Below, in pieces: positions 53,033-63,542 of a DNA stretch of 64,000 bases. Both the position numbers and the translations under genes were made by a program. The notes below the pieces were generated by a model, which searched no databases, had not been told where the DNA came from, and saw only the letters and a program-made list of their open reading frames with translations. The first letter of the stretch is position 1; each line of letters opens with the position of its first letter. This DNA comes from Pilasporangium apinafurcum (Eukaryota > Oomycota > Peronosporomycetes > Pythiales > Pythiaceae). The stretch covers positions 163,165 through 227,164 of the forward strand of contig BCKE01000063.1 of the NCBI GenBank assembly GCA_001600495.1, in the 5' to 3' direction.

Positions 53033-54691
53033 ATGCGCATCCGGTTGCGTGCGCCTGATAATGGCGACGCGACTCTGTCAGCATCAACTACTGTCTACGA
53101 TGTTGACAGCCCCACACATAATGGTATGAATAGCATTCGTGCAAATGCTGACGCCTTCACTACACCAAAGCGCCTACCACAACTGGACTTGCGATCGCCC
53201 GAGTACATTGAAGAACGACTGGAGAATCTGAAAAGGAGACCATCGTGGGGCAGTTATCTCGATCAATACGTGAGTGACCATCCAGAGAGTGATGAGAGTG
53301 ATGAAGACGCTGATGAGGTGCGTTTCTGGTACTGGATGGTGATGATTCCGTTAAATGGTTGGTAAGTTGTTTGACATGCATGTGGGGTGGTGGATGCAGA
53401 TGTTTGCCTACAAGATCGACAACACAGCCAAGGCAAGCACAATGTCTGGACCAGGGCTCATACGTTCTATGCTCTGGGCAGTGGTTGTGATTGCGTTCAC
53501 ACCATTGCTTGTTTTATGCTATCCGTGTGTGCGGCATAAAGGCAAAGGGTAAGCTCATCTTGTTTGCATACGTCCTTGTGTTTTTTTCAATTCTTATTGG
53601 TATGTGTTTTACGTGGCAGCTTCTGGCCATTAGGCTGCAGAACCATGCAAGAACTCTATCGGAAAGCAATCACGAACCTGTATTTTACCTTGTTCAGCCT
53701 TGTACTGACGTATTGGGCGATTTGTCGCGAATTCCCGGAATTGGACTATGAGAATGCGCTTATCAAGCTCTCCATCCGATGGAGTGAATTGCTGAAAGCC
53801 GCACAGCTTTGCGAGGCATCGATTGTACAGTGGGAAACTACGATGGTACAGGAGCTTTGCATGCCTGTGGGAATCGATGGGGTGTTGATCCTGGTGAATG
53901 CGGTACTGTTCTTACATAATCACCGCACCTGGGCACGAGTACTGATGATCGTCATGGCCGGAGTTTTTGTACTGGATGTGCCAACAAAGCTGTACATTGC
54001 GACGTTTCCGAGTCCCGACATCGAGTATATTGACCCATCCTTTGCCCTGCTAGATGAAGAACTGCTCGTACGTTCAACGTTGTCTACCCATGGTTGACAT
54101 GTTTTACTAATATTATGCTTTAATATTTTGGATTCCCAGGTGGAAGTGAGTGGGAAGAATCTTAAACCTGGAGGTAGTATTGCGTGGGTTTCTTACTGGG
54201 GATGTGCTGTCTCGACGCCGGTCAATGCCTGTGAGAAACAATTCCATTCAGTGTTTGATATGGGTGTTGTGCCTGTGACGTTTACTTCGATCGATCACTT
54301 TATCCCATGCTACCGAGACCCACCGAATCCACTGAAGGCGCAGGAGTATGAGTGCTTTGAGCACGTCCGCATCCGTGTCAAGGGTAAACAGAGCATCCCT
54401 GGTTGGTCTAAACAGACCGCGCAATCAGTCCAACAGACCCTTCCAGCAGAAAACAACCAGAAAGAAGCAGAAGAGAAGCCGAGACCTACACAGCGAGAGA
54501 CAATACAGATTGTAGAGACTGTTAAAACGGTGGAGATTGTGAAAAGAACAGAACCAAAGAAGACGACAGAGGTAGATCCGTCCACCGCGTCACTGAGCGA
54601 TACCAAGAAGGCTTCGAAAACAAGTCGACATGAGAAATCCAAACGACGCGGGAACACAGTTGCTGTAGATCTGAATGGAGATGTGGCTTAG
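53033..54691 (+). CDS. Multipass membrane protein of unknown function
   Basis: Four exons: 53033-53317, 53400-53548, 53620-54067, 54140-54691; 477 residues, GT-AG introns of 71-82 nt with matching phases. The N-terminal 100 residues are hydrophilic and end in an acidic cluster DESDEDADE. Hydrophobic segments lie near 116-138 (SMLWAVVVIAFTPLLVLC), 158-180 (NLYFTLFSLVLTYWAIC), 228-247 and 252-275. After them comes a beta-looking domain with four cysteines (CAVSTPVNACEKQ, IPCYRDPP, YECFEHV), then a Lys/Glu/Thr-rich disordered tail with a repeated IVETVKTVEIV motif. I do not recognise the family. The cysteine-rich domain could be lumenal or extracellular. Its start is 250 bp from the divergent TIM22 gene. 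Confidence 0.78.
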
Positions 54692-54929
54692 CATTCATAT
54701 GTGCTGAAAAAACCTAGGATTTCGTGTCGGAAATAATGTTACTAAGCGTCCCACTGTTTTGCTGTCGCGATATGGTCCGTTAGACACTTGACCTAGGAGA
54801 GAGATGAGGTGAACAAAATGCTTTTTACACAAACACGCGTCATATTTTTCTGCGCCATCGAAATCCAGGAAGTGATGGAAGCAACATCATCAACCGACTT
54901 CGCAAACGAAAGAAAAGAACACCACATGT

Positions 54930-56189
54930 TTACACGACAGAGGGTTCTGATGTACTGACACCAGCAGCATGAGCACTCGTAATGGCTTCGCGCAAAACTT
55001 CTGCGAGACGAAGGAATTTGGAGCTTTCGCTTTGAGCCTGTTCCTGGTTGGATGCCATCAATTTCTCATGCAGAACGCGTTCTTGTTCTAATTGCTTTTC
55101 CCGCAATACTAGCTCTCGCTCACGCAATTCCACTTCTTTCTTGAACCGTGCTTTCTCAAACTCGAGTCGCTCCCGCTCCAATGCGAGTTGGTCGGCCAAG
55201 TGTCTTTCATAGTCAAACCCCATTCGCAGACCTGCAGCGACCATATTATCATTCCTCTGGCGTACGTGTGCAGCCTCCAGCAGCTGGGATGAACTTGTCT
55301 TACCATTGTAACCCTGTAGAAATCATACACACACAAGGAATTAGCAATCAAGATTTCATACACAGTAAGCGTACAACTTTAACACAAGCTAGTAACTCAC
55401 CGTCAAGTGAGCTCCGGCTGGATTGGCACCATTCAGCCCAGCAGTGGTGGCTGTTGGGACTGTTGAACAAACTTGATGGCTATCACCGATCGCCGTATGT
55501 CCAAGTGCCTGAGCCTGTGCTTGGGCATATGCATTGTCATGCTCGGCATTCAACGTTGATCCACTGAGCACAACGTCATCGACCATGTGCAGTCCGTCGT
55601 ATTGCAACTCACCCTGCATCTGCAGATATCGTGACCGCACAGCCTCCTGCTTGGGAAGCATGTCGTATTCCGCCCATCGCCGCGGATGTGCGCCTAGCAA
55701 ATGGCTACGAATGTTGTCGACTCGGAATGCGCGGAAGAACTTGGTGGTTGTGAGCGACCGCTTGCGGCGCTTCTTGGTTTCATTACCCGCTTCAGCATCG
55801 GCCTGCAGCAACTGCTCGTACTTGCCCTCGCGGCCGAATGCCTTGCAGAATCCACACATCGCGAGCGTCACGTCGCCTGTAGTGGCATCTCGTTCGATCG
55901 CAATAAGCCCAAACTCCATCTCATACCGTGGTTGCCAATTGTGGCGCCGCGATCGTTTGTTACCTGGTCGAACAGCTTTGCCGTCTTTCAATTCGTCGTC
56001 TTTACTATAATCATTGCTGGCGGTGTCGTCGTCTTCTTCGTCGTCATAATCGTCTTCCAACTCACGCTTGCGTCGCAATCCGCTGGCAGCATCTAATTCT
56101 TCAGTGGTGCCGTCATCGTATTTGTCGAGTCCGACAGAATCGACGATGAGGTGATCACTGGCAGCATCATGCGCGCTGCGACTGTCCAT
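54930..56189 (-). CDS. Nuclear BED-like zinc-finger and coiled-coil protein
   Basis: Two exons, 56189-55401 and 55313-54930 in reading order; 390 residues, phase-0 GT-AG intron of 87 nt. The start MDSRSAHDAASD is preferred over an in-frame ATG at 56309 because a pyrimidine-rich, initiator-like TCATTTCTCTC lies 20-30 bp before it. Residues 40-85 are acidic then basic (RKRELEDDYDDEEDDD, KRSRRHNWQPR), a likely nuclear signal. Residues about 95-180 form a putative zinc site, MCGFCKAFG with HLLGAHPRRWAEY (C-x2-C and H-x4-H), in the style of BED-type fingers common in transposon-derived oomycete proteins. Exon 2 is a strong coiled coil (LALERERLEFEKARF ...). It may be a DNA-binding regulator; the partner is unknown. 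It borders the transposon block but is itself intact. Confidence 0.8.
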
Positions 56190-56509
56190 AGTCTTCCACA
56201 GAGATAGAGAGAAATGAACGTGGAAGCAGTCGGTGGTGGTGCTGCTGTTCTTCTTGAGCCTGCGCTTTTTTTGGGAATGGATAGCGAGGATTTTGGTGGG
56301 AAAAGCCACTCAATTTAAGGCTCAGAGCGGAAATAACCTTATTTAAGGTTCAATAAGAGCTATAGAACAAATAATAGTCAGTGAAAGAAAAAAGAAAAAG
56401 GGAATATAAAAATAGGGAAATGTTAGGGACACTCCCAAAACTACTAGGGACACCCCTGTCCATTTGTTTTTAGTGATTCCGAAATCAATAAGCAATTCCC
56501 CAAGATTAT
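56190..56509. other. Boundary between genes and the transposon block
   Basis: A 320-bp stretch containing the 5' leader of the zinc-finger gene and an AT-rich segment with AAGGAA/AAAGAAAAAG runs at about 56380-56420. No gene or RNA is seen. The downstream limit is the start of the FAR1-type fragment. Confidence 0.35.
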
Positions 56510-56966
56510 ATGGAAGTCAACCCGTTGCACATTGCGTCCTCCTCGCAAATGGAAACCAACACAGTACATGCTCCGGCCACTTCGTATCCCGGCCTTACTA
56601 TGCCTTTGGACGGAAATTATGAGCCCAAGGGCACCTTGCTGCAACCAGTCAAAAGCAAGTGTCTCGAGAACGGCTTTGTGGTGTGTATCCTACGCTCAGA
56701 TAACAAGAAGCGCAAGGTCGTCCTTGCGTGCGATATGAGTGGCGAATATCGGAACACGCATCGTTTGACGGGAGAAATGCGTCGGCGAGCAACTTGTAGT
56801 CGCAAGATCAGGTGTCCATTTCGTATCGTCTGCAAGGGGCCACTCATCGGTGTGACGATTACTGGGCTCAGACGACGATGATTGGACGAAAGTAGACTTG
56901 GAGGGTTTTGATTCGCTGAAACACGTGAAACTTCAAGGACGTTGGTGGGCGGAGATGACAACTTGA
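56510..56966 (+). pseudogene. FAR1/MULE-type DNA-binding fragment, frameshifted
   Basis: The frame from 56510 encodes a FAR1-like N-terminal domain of a Mutator-like transposase: CLENGFVVCILRSDNKKRKV, VLACDMSGEYRN, then CSRKIRCPFRI with the spaced Cys pair. It stops at 56881. From about 56865 a +1 frame continues with GSDDDDWTKVDLEGFDSLKH to a stop at 56966, so one frameshift separates the pieces. No catalytic part follows; the next 200 bp are non-coding and then repeat-like. It resembles, in motif order only, the FAR1 region of the larger MULE relic at 59715. Probably a truncated element. Confidence 0.7.
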
Positions 56967-57229
56967 TAGCAAAATGAAAAGTGAATTAGATGGAGGACTT
57001 AGTTTGCTACCACTACCTCTAAGCTCCCGTTGAATGCATGTTTCCTAATCTGATTACGATCAGCTTTCTACTTTCTTCCTTTACACATGTATTATATCCA
57101 ACTATGTATTTCTGACTATTTTCCTTCTTAATGTATTGAAACGACTTAAGGTATGTAATACCGTCTGACCTCGAACGCAAGGTCAGGCACATCCCGACGC
57201 TACGCTTGTTCCTTACGTGCGAGGTCAGG

Positions 57230-57530
57230 CATGTGTTATACTCCATGACTCTCAACGAACCTGCCACCCAATCAATTCACCCGTCAGATGTAAGAATCTA
57301 ATCACAGCCTTAGTGACTAAATCTCATCACGTTCCATTCCAACATCATACACATTCATGCAAACTAAGCACATTTTAGCAAACATGCAAACGCCCATACA
57401 AACCGTGAGGGTACCTCACAGTCTTTCTGGAACAGCTTATGGGGTTCCTACTAGTTGTCTGTCGTGGACTAAGGTCTATCTCAGTTAACTATGTACATGG
57501 TATTTACTGAAATTGAGTTGCTTTTTTATG
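57230..57530 (+). repeat. Diverged repeat related to part of the 61072-62287 element
   Basis: Runs of similarity in the same order to 61340-61680: CCTGCCACCCAATCAATTCA against CCTTGCCATCCGACAATTCA; CATTCCAACATC against CATTCCATACATT; CCTCACAGTCTTTCTGGAAC against CCTCACAGCCCTTCTGAAAA, both followed by CTTATGGGGTTCC or TACATGGGGTACC; and CATGGTATTT against CACGGTATTT. Identity is well below a recent duplication. No ends or target duplication could be placed, so the extents are approximate. Probably an old fragment of the same repeat family. Confidence 0.6.
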
Positions 57531-57678
57531 CGCATGATTAGTCAAAAACAAGTTAAGAAAGATACTTGCAAATGTATTGGTGAAAAAGAAAACATCTAGT
57601 GCTATTTTCTCAGCCCTCATTTGCTCAGGTTGGCGGAGTCAAAGAGAAGTTACAGCGATCGAGAGGTGGAAGAAAAAA

Positions 57679-59004
57679 ATGAGCGCAAATGCTGGCAAGA
57701 AGAAAAAGCGGAAGCTCAACGTGATAACGCACGGCATCGCGATTGCAATCGATCAGTGCAGACAGTATTTTGAGCTGGAAAAGGAGGCCAAGCAGCGTCG
57801 CTTCTTGCAACGGCCTGTGGAAAGAACTGCGGAGTGCTTTGACATCCATCCAAACACAGTCAAAAATATCAGGAAGTGATTGCAGCATGGTGAGTCGTTT
57901 AATGACGGGGGCGAGCGAGAACGGGGCATGGAGGTGCCCGAAATGTTTGCAGGGATTATTCGAGAAACCATCGTCAATACGTATGCGGCCAAGGAGCGGA
58001 TCACGTTGGACTCACTTCAGACAAAGCTGACGGAGGGAGTTGGTACGCGGACCACTGCGTGGAAATGGAGCAGATCTATGCTTCATAGATTTCTTGTTAA
58101 AAAAATGCATTATACTTACGGCGACAGACGATCTTGCTGCCAAGATTTGAAAGAAGATGTCACCATTGCGGCTCAGCGCATCACCTACATCAAACGAGTG
58201 CAGCAGTGTCGAGCTGAGGATAGACAAATATTTTATCAAGATGAAACTTGGGTAAACAAGAATTTGACATCCGCCAAGCTTTGGCTTGATGAAGAAGGAA
58301 AAGGTGGTGTTAAGGTTCCACAAGGCAAGGGAGAACGGTCTATTGTATGTCACGTCAGCAGTGAGTCGGGGGTTTGTCGAGGGTGCGAAACTTATTTTTC
58401 GTGGAAAAAAATCGTTGAAGGATTCCGATTACCACACAGAAATCAATTCCGCGGTCTTTTTGGATTGGTTCGAAAAAACACTCTTCCTGCCGTCCCTCCA
58501 CGCTTTGTTCTTGTGTTAGACAGAGCTTCTCATCACGCAACGCTGATAGAGGAGTCAAAACCAGCAAGAAGTGATTTTCGGAAGCAGCAGTTTGCTCAGT
58601 GGCTGATTGATCATGAAGTGATATGGAACGGCATGAAGACAGTGGATGATTACATGAAAATGATGCAAATTGAAGTGGCGGATATCTGCAAGGAGAATAA
58701 ACCAAAGTCTGTGTATTTAGCGTCCGTCTTGGCTAAGAAATTTGATTGCGATGTGCTGTTTCTACCGGTGGGACACCCCGAACTCAATCCCATCGAAATG
58801 GTGTGGGCGTACGTGAAAGGCTATATCGCACGAAACAACGTGAATTTTTCGCTACTAGAAGTAGAGAGACTAGCGCATAAGGCTATCGATGAGTTCGACA
58901 GTGCAGAGTGGGTGAAATACGTCCGGCATTGTGTTGAAGTGGGGAATAAGTACATGGCTGCAGCTGACGAAACGCCGCTAGATTTGGGCCTTTCGAAAGA
59001 ATGA
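57679..59004 (+). pseudogene. IS630/Tc1-like DDE transposase, broken
   Basis: Homology begins near the ATG at 57679 (MSANAGKKKKRKLN), with a helix-turn-helix-like region (RTAECFDIHPNTVKNIRK). An in-frame TGA follows at 57877-57879, after which the same frame runs to 59004. The catalytic triad is visible: YQDETWVNK, VLVLDRASHH (DxAxxH type) and PELNPIEMVWAYVK. Between about 58365 (a run of five G) and 58505 the frame of the family (FVEGAKLIFRGKKSLKDSD, TEINSAVFLDWFEKT) lies in another phase, so two compensating frameshifts interrupt it. One nonsense plus two shifts make it inactive. I found no terminal inverted repeats or TA duplications by eye. Confidence 0.82.
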
Positions 59005-59714
59005 GCATAACTTTGTGAATTCTATGTCGTTTTTCTTGGTTCTTAGCTCAAATGAACAAGGAAACGCTTGTCGCAATTGTGATATACAATTTGTGTAACG
59101 GGGTAAGCTCCATTACATGCATTTCATTGGTTAAAATTCCACATTTTAACCAATTACATGTTACTTTGCATTCTAAATGCTAAGAGCCACTCATTGGCAG
59201 ATATATCAAGGTTTTAGGTTATTTTACATGCTTATCTTAGCCTAGATTTCCATTTATAACTCACCAAATAATACACTCTCAAATTTTCCACTGATTGCAT
59301 ACTTCCTATACAATCAGGAGTAACTTTAGACTTGCTTAAGTTACTCGTNGTTAGTTAAGTAACACAATACGTTTCCTCAACCTACAGTGTGTGCAGTTGT
59401 AACAGCCACCCTGTTACAATTTGCGTGCCATATATAAAGGGTGCTGTTATTTACACGGGGTAACAAAAAAAGAGCATGATATCGTTTTTGACCATCAAAG
59501 CAAATTGATTAGTGAGTTATGATATCTCTCCATGCAGAGCTATCTCGCTCACTTCGAACCCCGCTTCTCGTCCTATGTCTTCGTGTTCTTATCTCATCCT
59601 CAATTATCTGTTCTGACGATAGCAATAATCAGTAACTCACTACAATAAATCACTTCCTCATGCAACTTTTTTAGTTCACATCTACTCTACATTCTAGTTC
59701 AAGCAAATGAAGCC
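59005..59714. other. Non-coding stretch before the MULE relic, with GTAAC inverted motifs
   Basis: About 700 bp without coding potential. It contains several GTTAC/GTAAC cores: GTTACT (59340-59345) paired with AGTAAC (59358-59363), the inverted repeat at 59398-59418 listed separately, and GGTAACA near 59459. ATATATAAAG at about 59432 could be a TATA-like element. Likely the 5' terminal part of the MULE. Confidence 0.45.
59398..59418. repeat. Inverted repeat TGTAACAG / CTGTTACA (5' of MULE)
   Basis: Two perfect 8-base arms, TGTAACAG and CTGTTACA, around a 5-base spacer CCACC. The same arms recur beyond the other end of the transposase at 62877-62896, and a one-base variant at 63297-63315. Confidence 0.75.
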
Positions 59715-61071
59715 ATGTCTGTAAGCAATCAACTCCGAAATCTAGGGTCTCCCGAAGAAAAACATTTTGATACTCGTGAGAAAGCTGTGCTTGCAATTCG
59801 CACGTTTGCCTTTCAACACGGTTATGCAGTGTCAACAGTGAGCTCAGATCAAAAGAGTGTCACAATCGGCTACGATCGCGGAGGTCAATATCGCAACGTT
59901 CTGAAGTTAACTGATGATCAACGTCAACGACAAACTGGTAGTAGATTGATTGGGTGTCCATTCAGAATCAATCTTACAAAGCTGAAGTCGGAGAAATGGT
60001 CATTGAAGGTACGGGATCCTGTACACAATCGTGGAGCGACAGAAAACATGGCTGCACATGCAAGTGCTCGGCGATTGTCGAGCGTTAAGACATAGGAAAT
60101 CGCAGGCATGGCCGCTGCTGGTGTTATGCCACGTCAGATTGTCACTGCGTTACGACTATCTGAGCCTTCAATTCCAGTTACCGCTCGTACAATATACAAT
60201 CAACGATCGCATGATCAGCGGAAGAAACTCGCTGGAAGAGCACCCATTCAAGCTCTTTGTGATGCTCTTGAGGACAGTCAGTTAGTTTGGGATTTTGAAA
60301 AAGATGATGATGATCGTGTGAAACTGCTTTTTTTGCACCACGTATTTCAATCGAGTTAACTCGCCAGTTTTCAAATGTGCTTATCATGGACAACACACAC
60401 AAGACGAACCGTTACGGTATTTCTCTCTTGGACATCGTGGAAATCACCAGCTGTAACATAAGCTTTTTTTCCTGTTTCTGTTTTTTGAGCGCGGAAAAGG
60501 AAGAAGATTACGTTTGGGCACTTTCTCGACTTCGTGATCTGATCCTGGGCAATCTGAAGCCAAGGGTAATAGCGATTGATTGCGAACTTGGGTTGATGAA
60601 TGCAATTGAAAGAATTTTTCCAAGGACAAAGATTGTACTGTGCCGTTGGCATATACAGAAGAATATCTTGCAAAAATGCAGGCCCAAGTTTGATATGGAG
60701 GAAGCCTGGCAATTATTCATGCGCGACTGGAACAATCTGATGATTTGTTTCAGTGAAGAATCCTTTAGGAAGACATTACTTCAATTCCAAGAACAGCGGA
60801 AGACCCAGCAACAGGCTCTGAACTATGTTATGAACACATGGATCCCTCATAAGGACAAGTTTGTTTCGGCATGGGTAGATCGTCACTTGCACTTGGGGAC
60901 AACGGTAACCTCAAGAGTCGAGGGTGGCCACAAAGTTCTCAAGCAATCCATTATGTTTTCAACTGGCAATTTATCGATTGTTATCGAGAGGATTTTGTTA
61001 GCAGTTAATGCGCAATTGGAAGAGTTCAATGTTCGGAAAGAAGCGGAGGCAATACGACTTTCTCATAGTTT

Positions 61072-62287
61072 TGTGATATTACGGATGAAATCATCAATGT
61101 GGAAAGAGGGAACCTCACGTTGTGAATAAGGTCGCTCAGATTTCTCCAAGCACCTCCCTCAGCCCTTTTAGTCACCCGACCATCAGTATGTTCCACACTA
61201 AGGGTCCATACAATGGCGTCATGCAATCACACCTCAAATGGTTATATAGAATATAAATAAACATCACATTAACTAGGCGAGCCCACATCATAGATATACA
61301 ACATAAAACAAATATATTCGACGAGAATGAATTTCCTCCACGACCCATTCTCTCAAACCTTGCCATCCGACAATTCACCCATCATATGAGGTCAGTTAAC
61401 CATTAGCCATTGATTAACTGCCCTCGACATACCATTCCATACATTGCCATCCACATAAACTAAACAAACCACTCCACATTTTGTCGAATGTGGTCAAACG
61501 TTCATCAGGGCTGCTGGCGTTCCCTCACAGCCCTTCTGAAAACGATACATGGGGTACCCATATTCGTTCGTCACGCGTTTCGCGCCGCACTTATTCGCAC
61601 CACTATTCCCTGGTGGGTTACCCGACCAGCTCCAAACACGGTATTTGAATAGCATCGAATAAATGACTCTATTACAATACATTATATAAATAACCCTCTT
61701 CCTAGCGCCTTCTTGCCTCTAAGATCTCTCACGACACATGCCATTGGTTATAGCATATTCGTGGTTCTAGTCAATAGGGATGGAATAACTAGGCAATCTC
61801 TCAATAGTTCTCCTCGAATGGTTGTGAGGCATTCGGATCACAGAACATGAAAATATACAGATTATTCATACACATATCACTAAGAACCCTCATCATGTTC
61901 ACAAACAAACACTCAGATTCCGATTATATTCATAACTTTACATGCACCGGAGCCCACCTACTAAACGACGACATTCAGACCGGCTCCTACCTTGCAGAGG
62001 TTTTGGAACCTTGCGCCGCAGTTCTGAAGTCGACTTGGGTGTTTAGGGGGAAAAAGTAGACTGATATTAAAATAGTTAGGCTATAATGTAACAATAAACA
62101 ATCGAACTGGGTTCTTGACTACGTGGATTGATCTGATTGGCTGAAAATATCGCTGTCGACATTGAATCTCAGAGTCCATGTAACGTGTGTCTCTGGGTGG
62201 CTTGAATCCGAACTTAGCAAGTGCGAACTTTGTTGTTGTCACAAAATCAGATTTAACCATAAATCCGAATAATTTCATTATATCACA
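61072..62287. mobile_element. 1216-bp element inserted in the MULE (solo LTR or small TIR element)
   Basis: The left end reads TGTGATATTA and the right end reads TTATATCACA, i.e. a 10-base terminal inverted repeat with one mismatch, starting TG and ending CA. The insertion is flanked by GTTT on both sides (61068-61071 and 62288-62291), a 4-bp target duplication. It has no convincing protein-coding frame. TG...CA ends and a 4-bp duplication suit a solo LTR; a non-autonomous DNA element is the alternative. It splits a codon series that is restored by exact removal, which fixes the borders. Confidence 0.82.
61340..61680 (+). repeat. Segment shared with the diverged repeat at 57230-57530
   Basis: This inner part of the inserted element shares ordered blocks with the older copy 4 kb upstream (see that entry for aligned examples). 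The similarity is patchy and by eye; the boundaries are approximate. It suggests both derive from the same repeat family at different times. Confidence 0.55.
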
Positions 62288-62876
62288 GTTTACAGCAACC
62301 TATTTACAAGCAAATTGTCCGGCGAGTGTCACACTTTGCTTTGCAAGAAATCAGAAAGCAACTAGAAAAAGCACTTACTGTTACCCTTGATCATCCACTA
62401 CCACAGTGTACTGGATCCTTCATATCTTCAATGGGTCTTCCATGTACAGATGCACTGATCGATATTCTGCGAGAAGGACGACAAATTTTTTTGGAACAAA
62501 TCCACCTTCAATGGCATCTTGAACCTCGCCTAACTGCAATTCTGGAACTGGATGAGTCCTCTCAGAATTTGCAAGAATTATTATCAATCATAGAGCGGAC
62601 ACATGAGAGTTTATCATCGCACCGTCAAGAAAATTTTGTACAACACCTTAAAGATACTGTGAGGAGCGAAGGGCTGCCTGGACAGGAGCCTGATTCTCCA
62701 AAGACACGTGGGCGACCAAAAGGCGTCAAAAATAAACGAAGCACCACTCAACTCGATCTCTTAGGATTCGAATACGTTGGTAAGACAGCAAAGAAGAGGA
62801 AATGTAGTATTTGCAAACGCGAGGGACATTATAGAACTCGTTGTCCTCAGTCTCAAATATCATCGGTAGTAAGCAG

Positions 62877-62896
62877 TGTAACAGGGGACTGTTACA
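62877..62896. repeat. Inverted repeat TGTAACAG / CTGTTACA (3' part of MULE)
   Basis: Two perfect 8-base arms around GGGA, identical to the arms at 59398-59418. It lies within the last coding part of the MULE, after the zinc knuckle. Confidence 0.75.
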
Positions 62897-62976
62897 CATC
62901 ACTTAGTTACAACTTACAGGCGCACTTAAGTGAGCGTCTAATACCACATGACTTAATGTCACAAGTCTGTGGGTAA

Positions 62977-63461
62977 ATACGTAACTAAGAAGGTTACACG
63001 AATGTTAACGAAATGTTACTCGAACGCAGAGTTACACATATGACAGAACCTTGTCATCAGAAATATTCAAGAGTACACGTCATGCTTTTATAAAGATTTC
63101 ATTGGTAGATACTTAGCGAATAAGATGTGAGTATTAAGAGGTTAGCTGCAGAACTTTGCGGTATTTCTCTCCGCCAATAATTCATTAAATTCACTTTGCA
63201 TTTTTTCAGCAAATACACAAGCGTCTCATTCAAGTAGAGAGCACCAGTCTCATTGACTCTGGGTTTTCTTAACTCTTCCTCTATCGCTATTGTGTGTGTA
63301 ACTGATCCAGTTACATATTTTGTGTTGTAAGGTGCGTAGAAAGGTGAGAATTGGACGGTTGAGGAGCCATATGGTTGCGCAGGGGTGTGAGATTGCGGTT
63401 GAGGGTGTCCGGTTGGTAGTTGTGGTTTTGTTTCGGTGGCGATTTGGGAGCTTGGTGTCGT
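62977..63461. other. Non-coding region between MULE relic and tRNA gene
   Basis: Contains more GTAAC/GTTAC cores (GTAACTAAGAAGGTTAC at about 62990-63006, GTTACTCG, GTTACACAT) and the inverted repeat at 63297-63315. A minus-strand open frame from 63503 to 63099 overlaps the tRNA and has no recognisable motif, so it is not called. The end of the MULE probably lies here. Confidence 0.45.
63297..63315. repeat. Inverted repeat TGTAACTG / CAGTTACA
   Basis: Two perfect 8-base arms with a 3-base spacer ATC. It differs from the 59398 and 62877 inverted repeats by one base per arm. Confidence 0.65.
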
Positions 63462-63534
63462 TCTCCTATAGCTCAGTTGGTAGAGCGTGTGGCTGTTAAC
63501 CACAAGGTCGCTGGTTCAAACCCAGCTGGGAGAG
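63462..63534 (+). tRNA. tRNA-Asn (anticodon GTT)
   Basis: A complete 73-nt cloverleaf can be folded: acceptor TCTCCTA with TGGGAGA (one G-U type pair), D stem GCTC/GAGC, anticodon stem TGTGG/CCACA with loop CTGTTAA (anticodon GTT), T stem GCTGG/CCAGC with loop TTCAAAC, discriminator G. There is no intron. The internal A box (TAGCTCAGTTGG) and B box (GGTTCAAAC) are present for RNA polymerase III. It sits at the edge of the transposon block, a common position for tRNA genes. Confidence 0.95.
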
Positions 63535-63538
63535 TTTC

Positions 63539-63542
63539 TTTT
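63539..63542 (+). terminator. RNA polymerase III terminator of the tRNA-Asn gene
   Basis: A TTTT run begins 5 bases after the discriminator base, the usual Pol III stop signal; a TTT precedes it. Confidence 0.65.

Larger units (their letters stand above)
59715..62976 (+). pseudogene. Mutator-like (MULE) transposase, broken and interrupted by another element
   Basis: Pieces in order: FAR1-like domain (59715-60092), in-frame TAG at 60093, linker (EIAGMAAAGVMPRQIVTALR), frameshift near 60350, MULE catalytic core (VLIMDNTHKTNRYG, VIAIDCELGL, KIVLCRWHIQKNIL, TSRVEGGHKVLKQ) to 61071, a 1216-bp insertion plus its target duplication (61072-62291), then the C-terminal part with a SWIM-like CTGSFISSMGLPC and the zinc knuckle CSICKREGHYRTRC to the TAG-free stop at 62974-62976. 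Removing the insertion and one copy of GTTT restores a continuous frame across the junction. The SWIM histidine seems replaced (PCTDAL where PCAH is usual). Inactive as it stands. Confidence 0.87.

Noticed and set aside
63099-63503. 134-codon minus-strand frame
   Set aside because: It starts inside the tRNA-Asn gene and shows no recognisable domain; probably chance openness.
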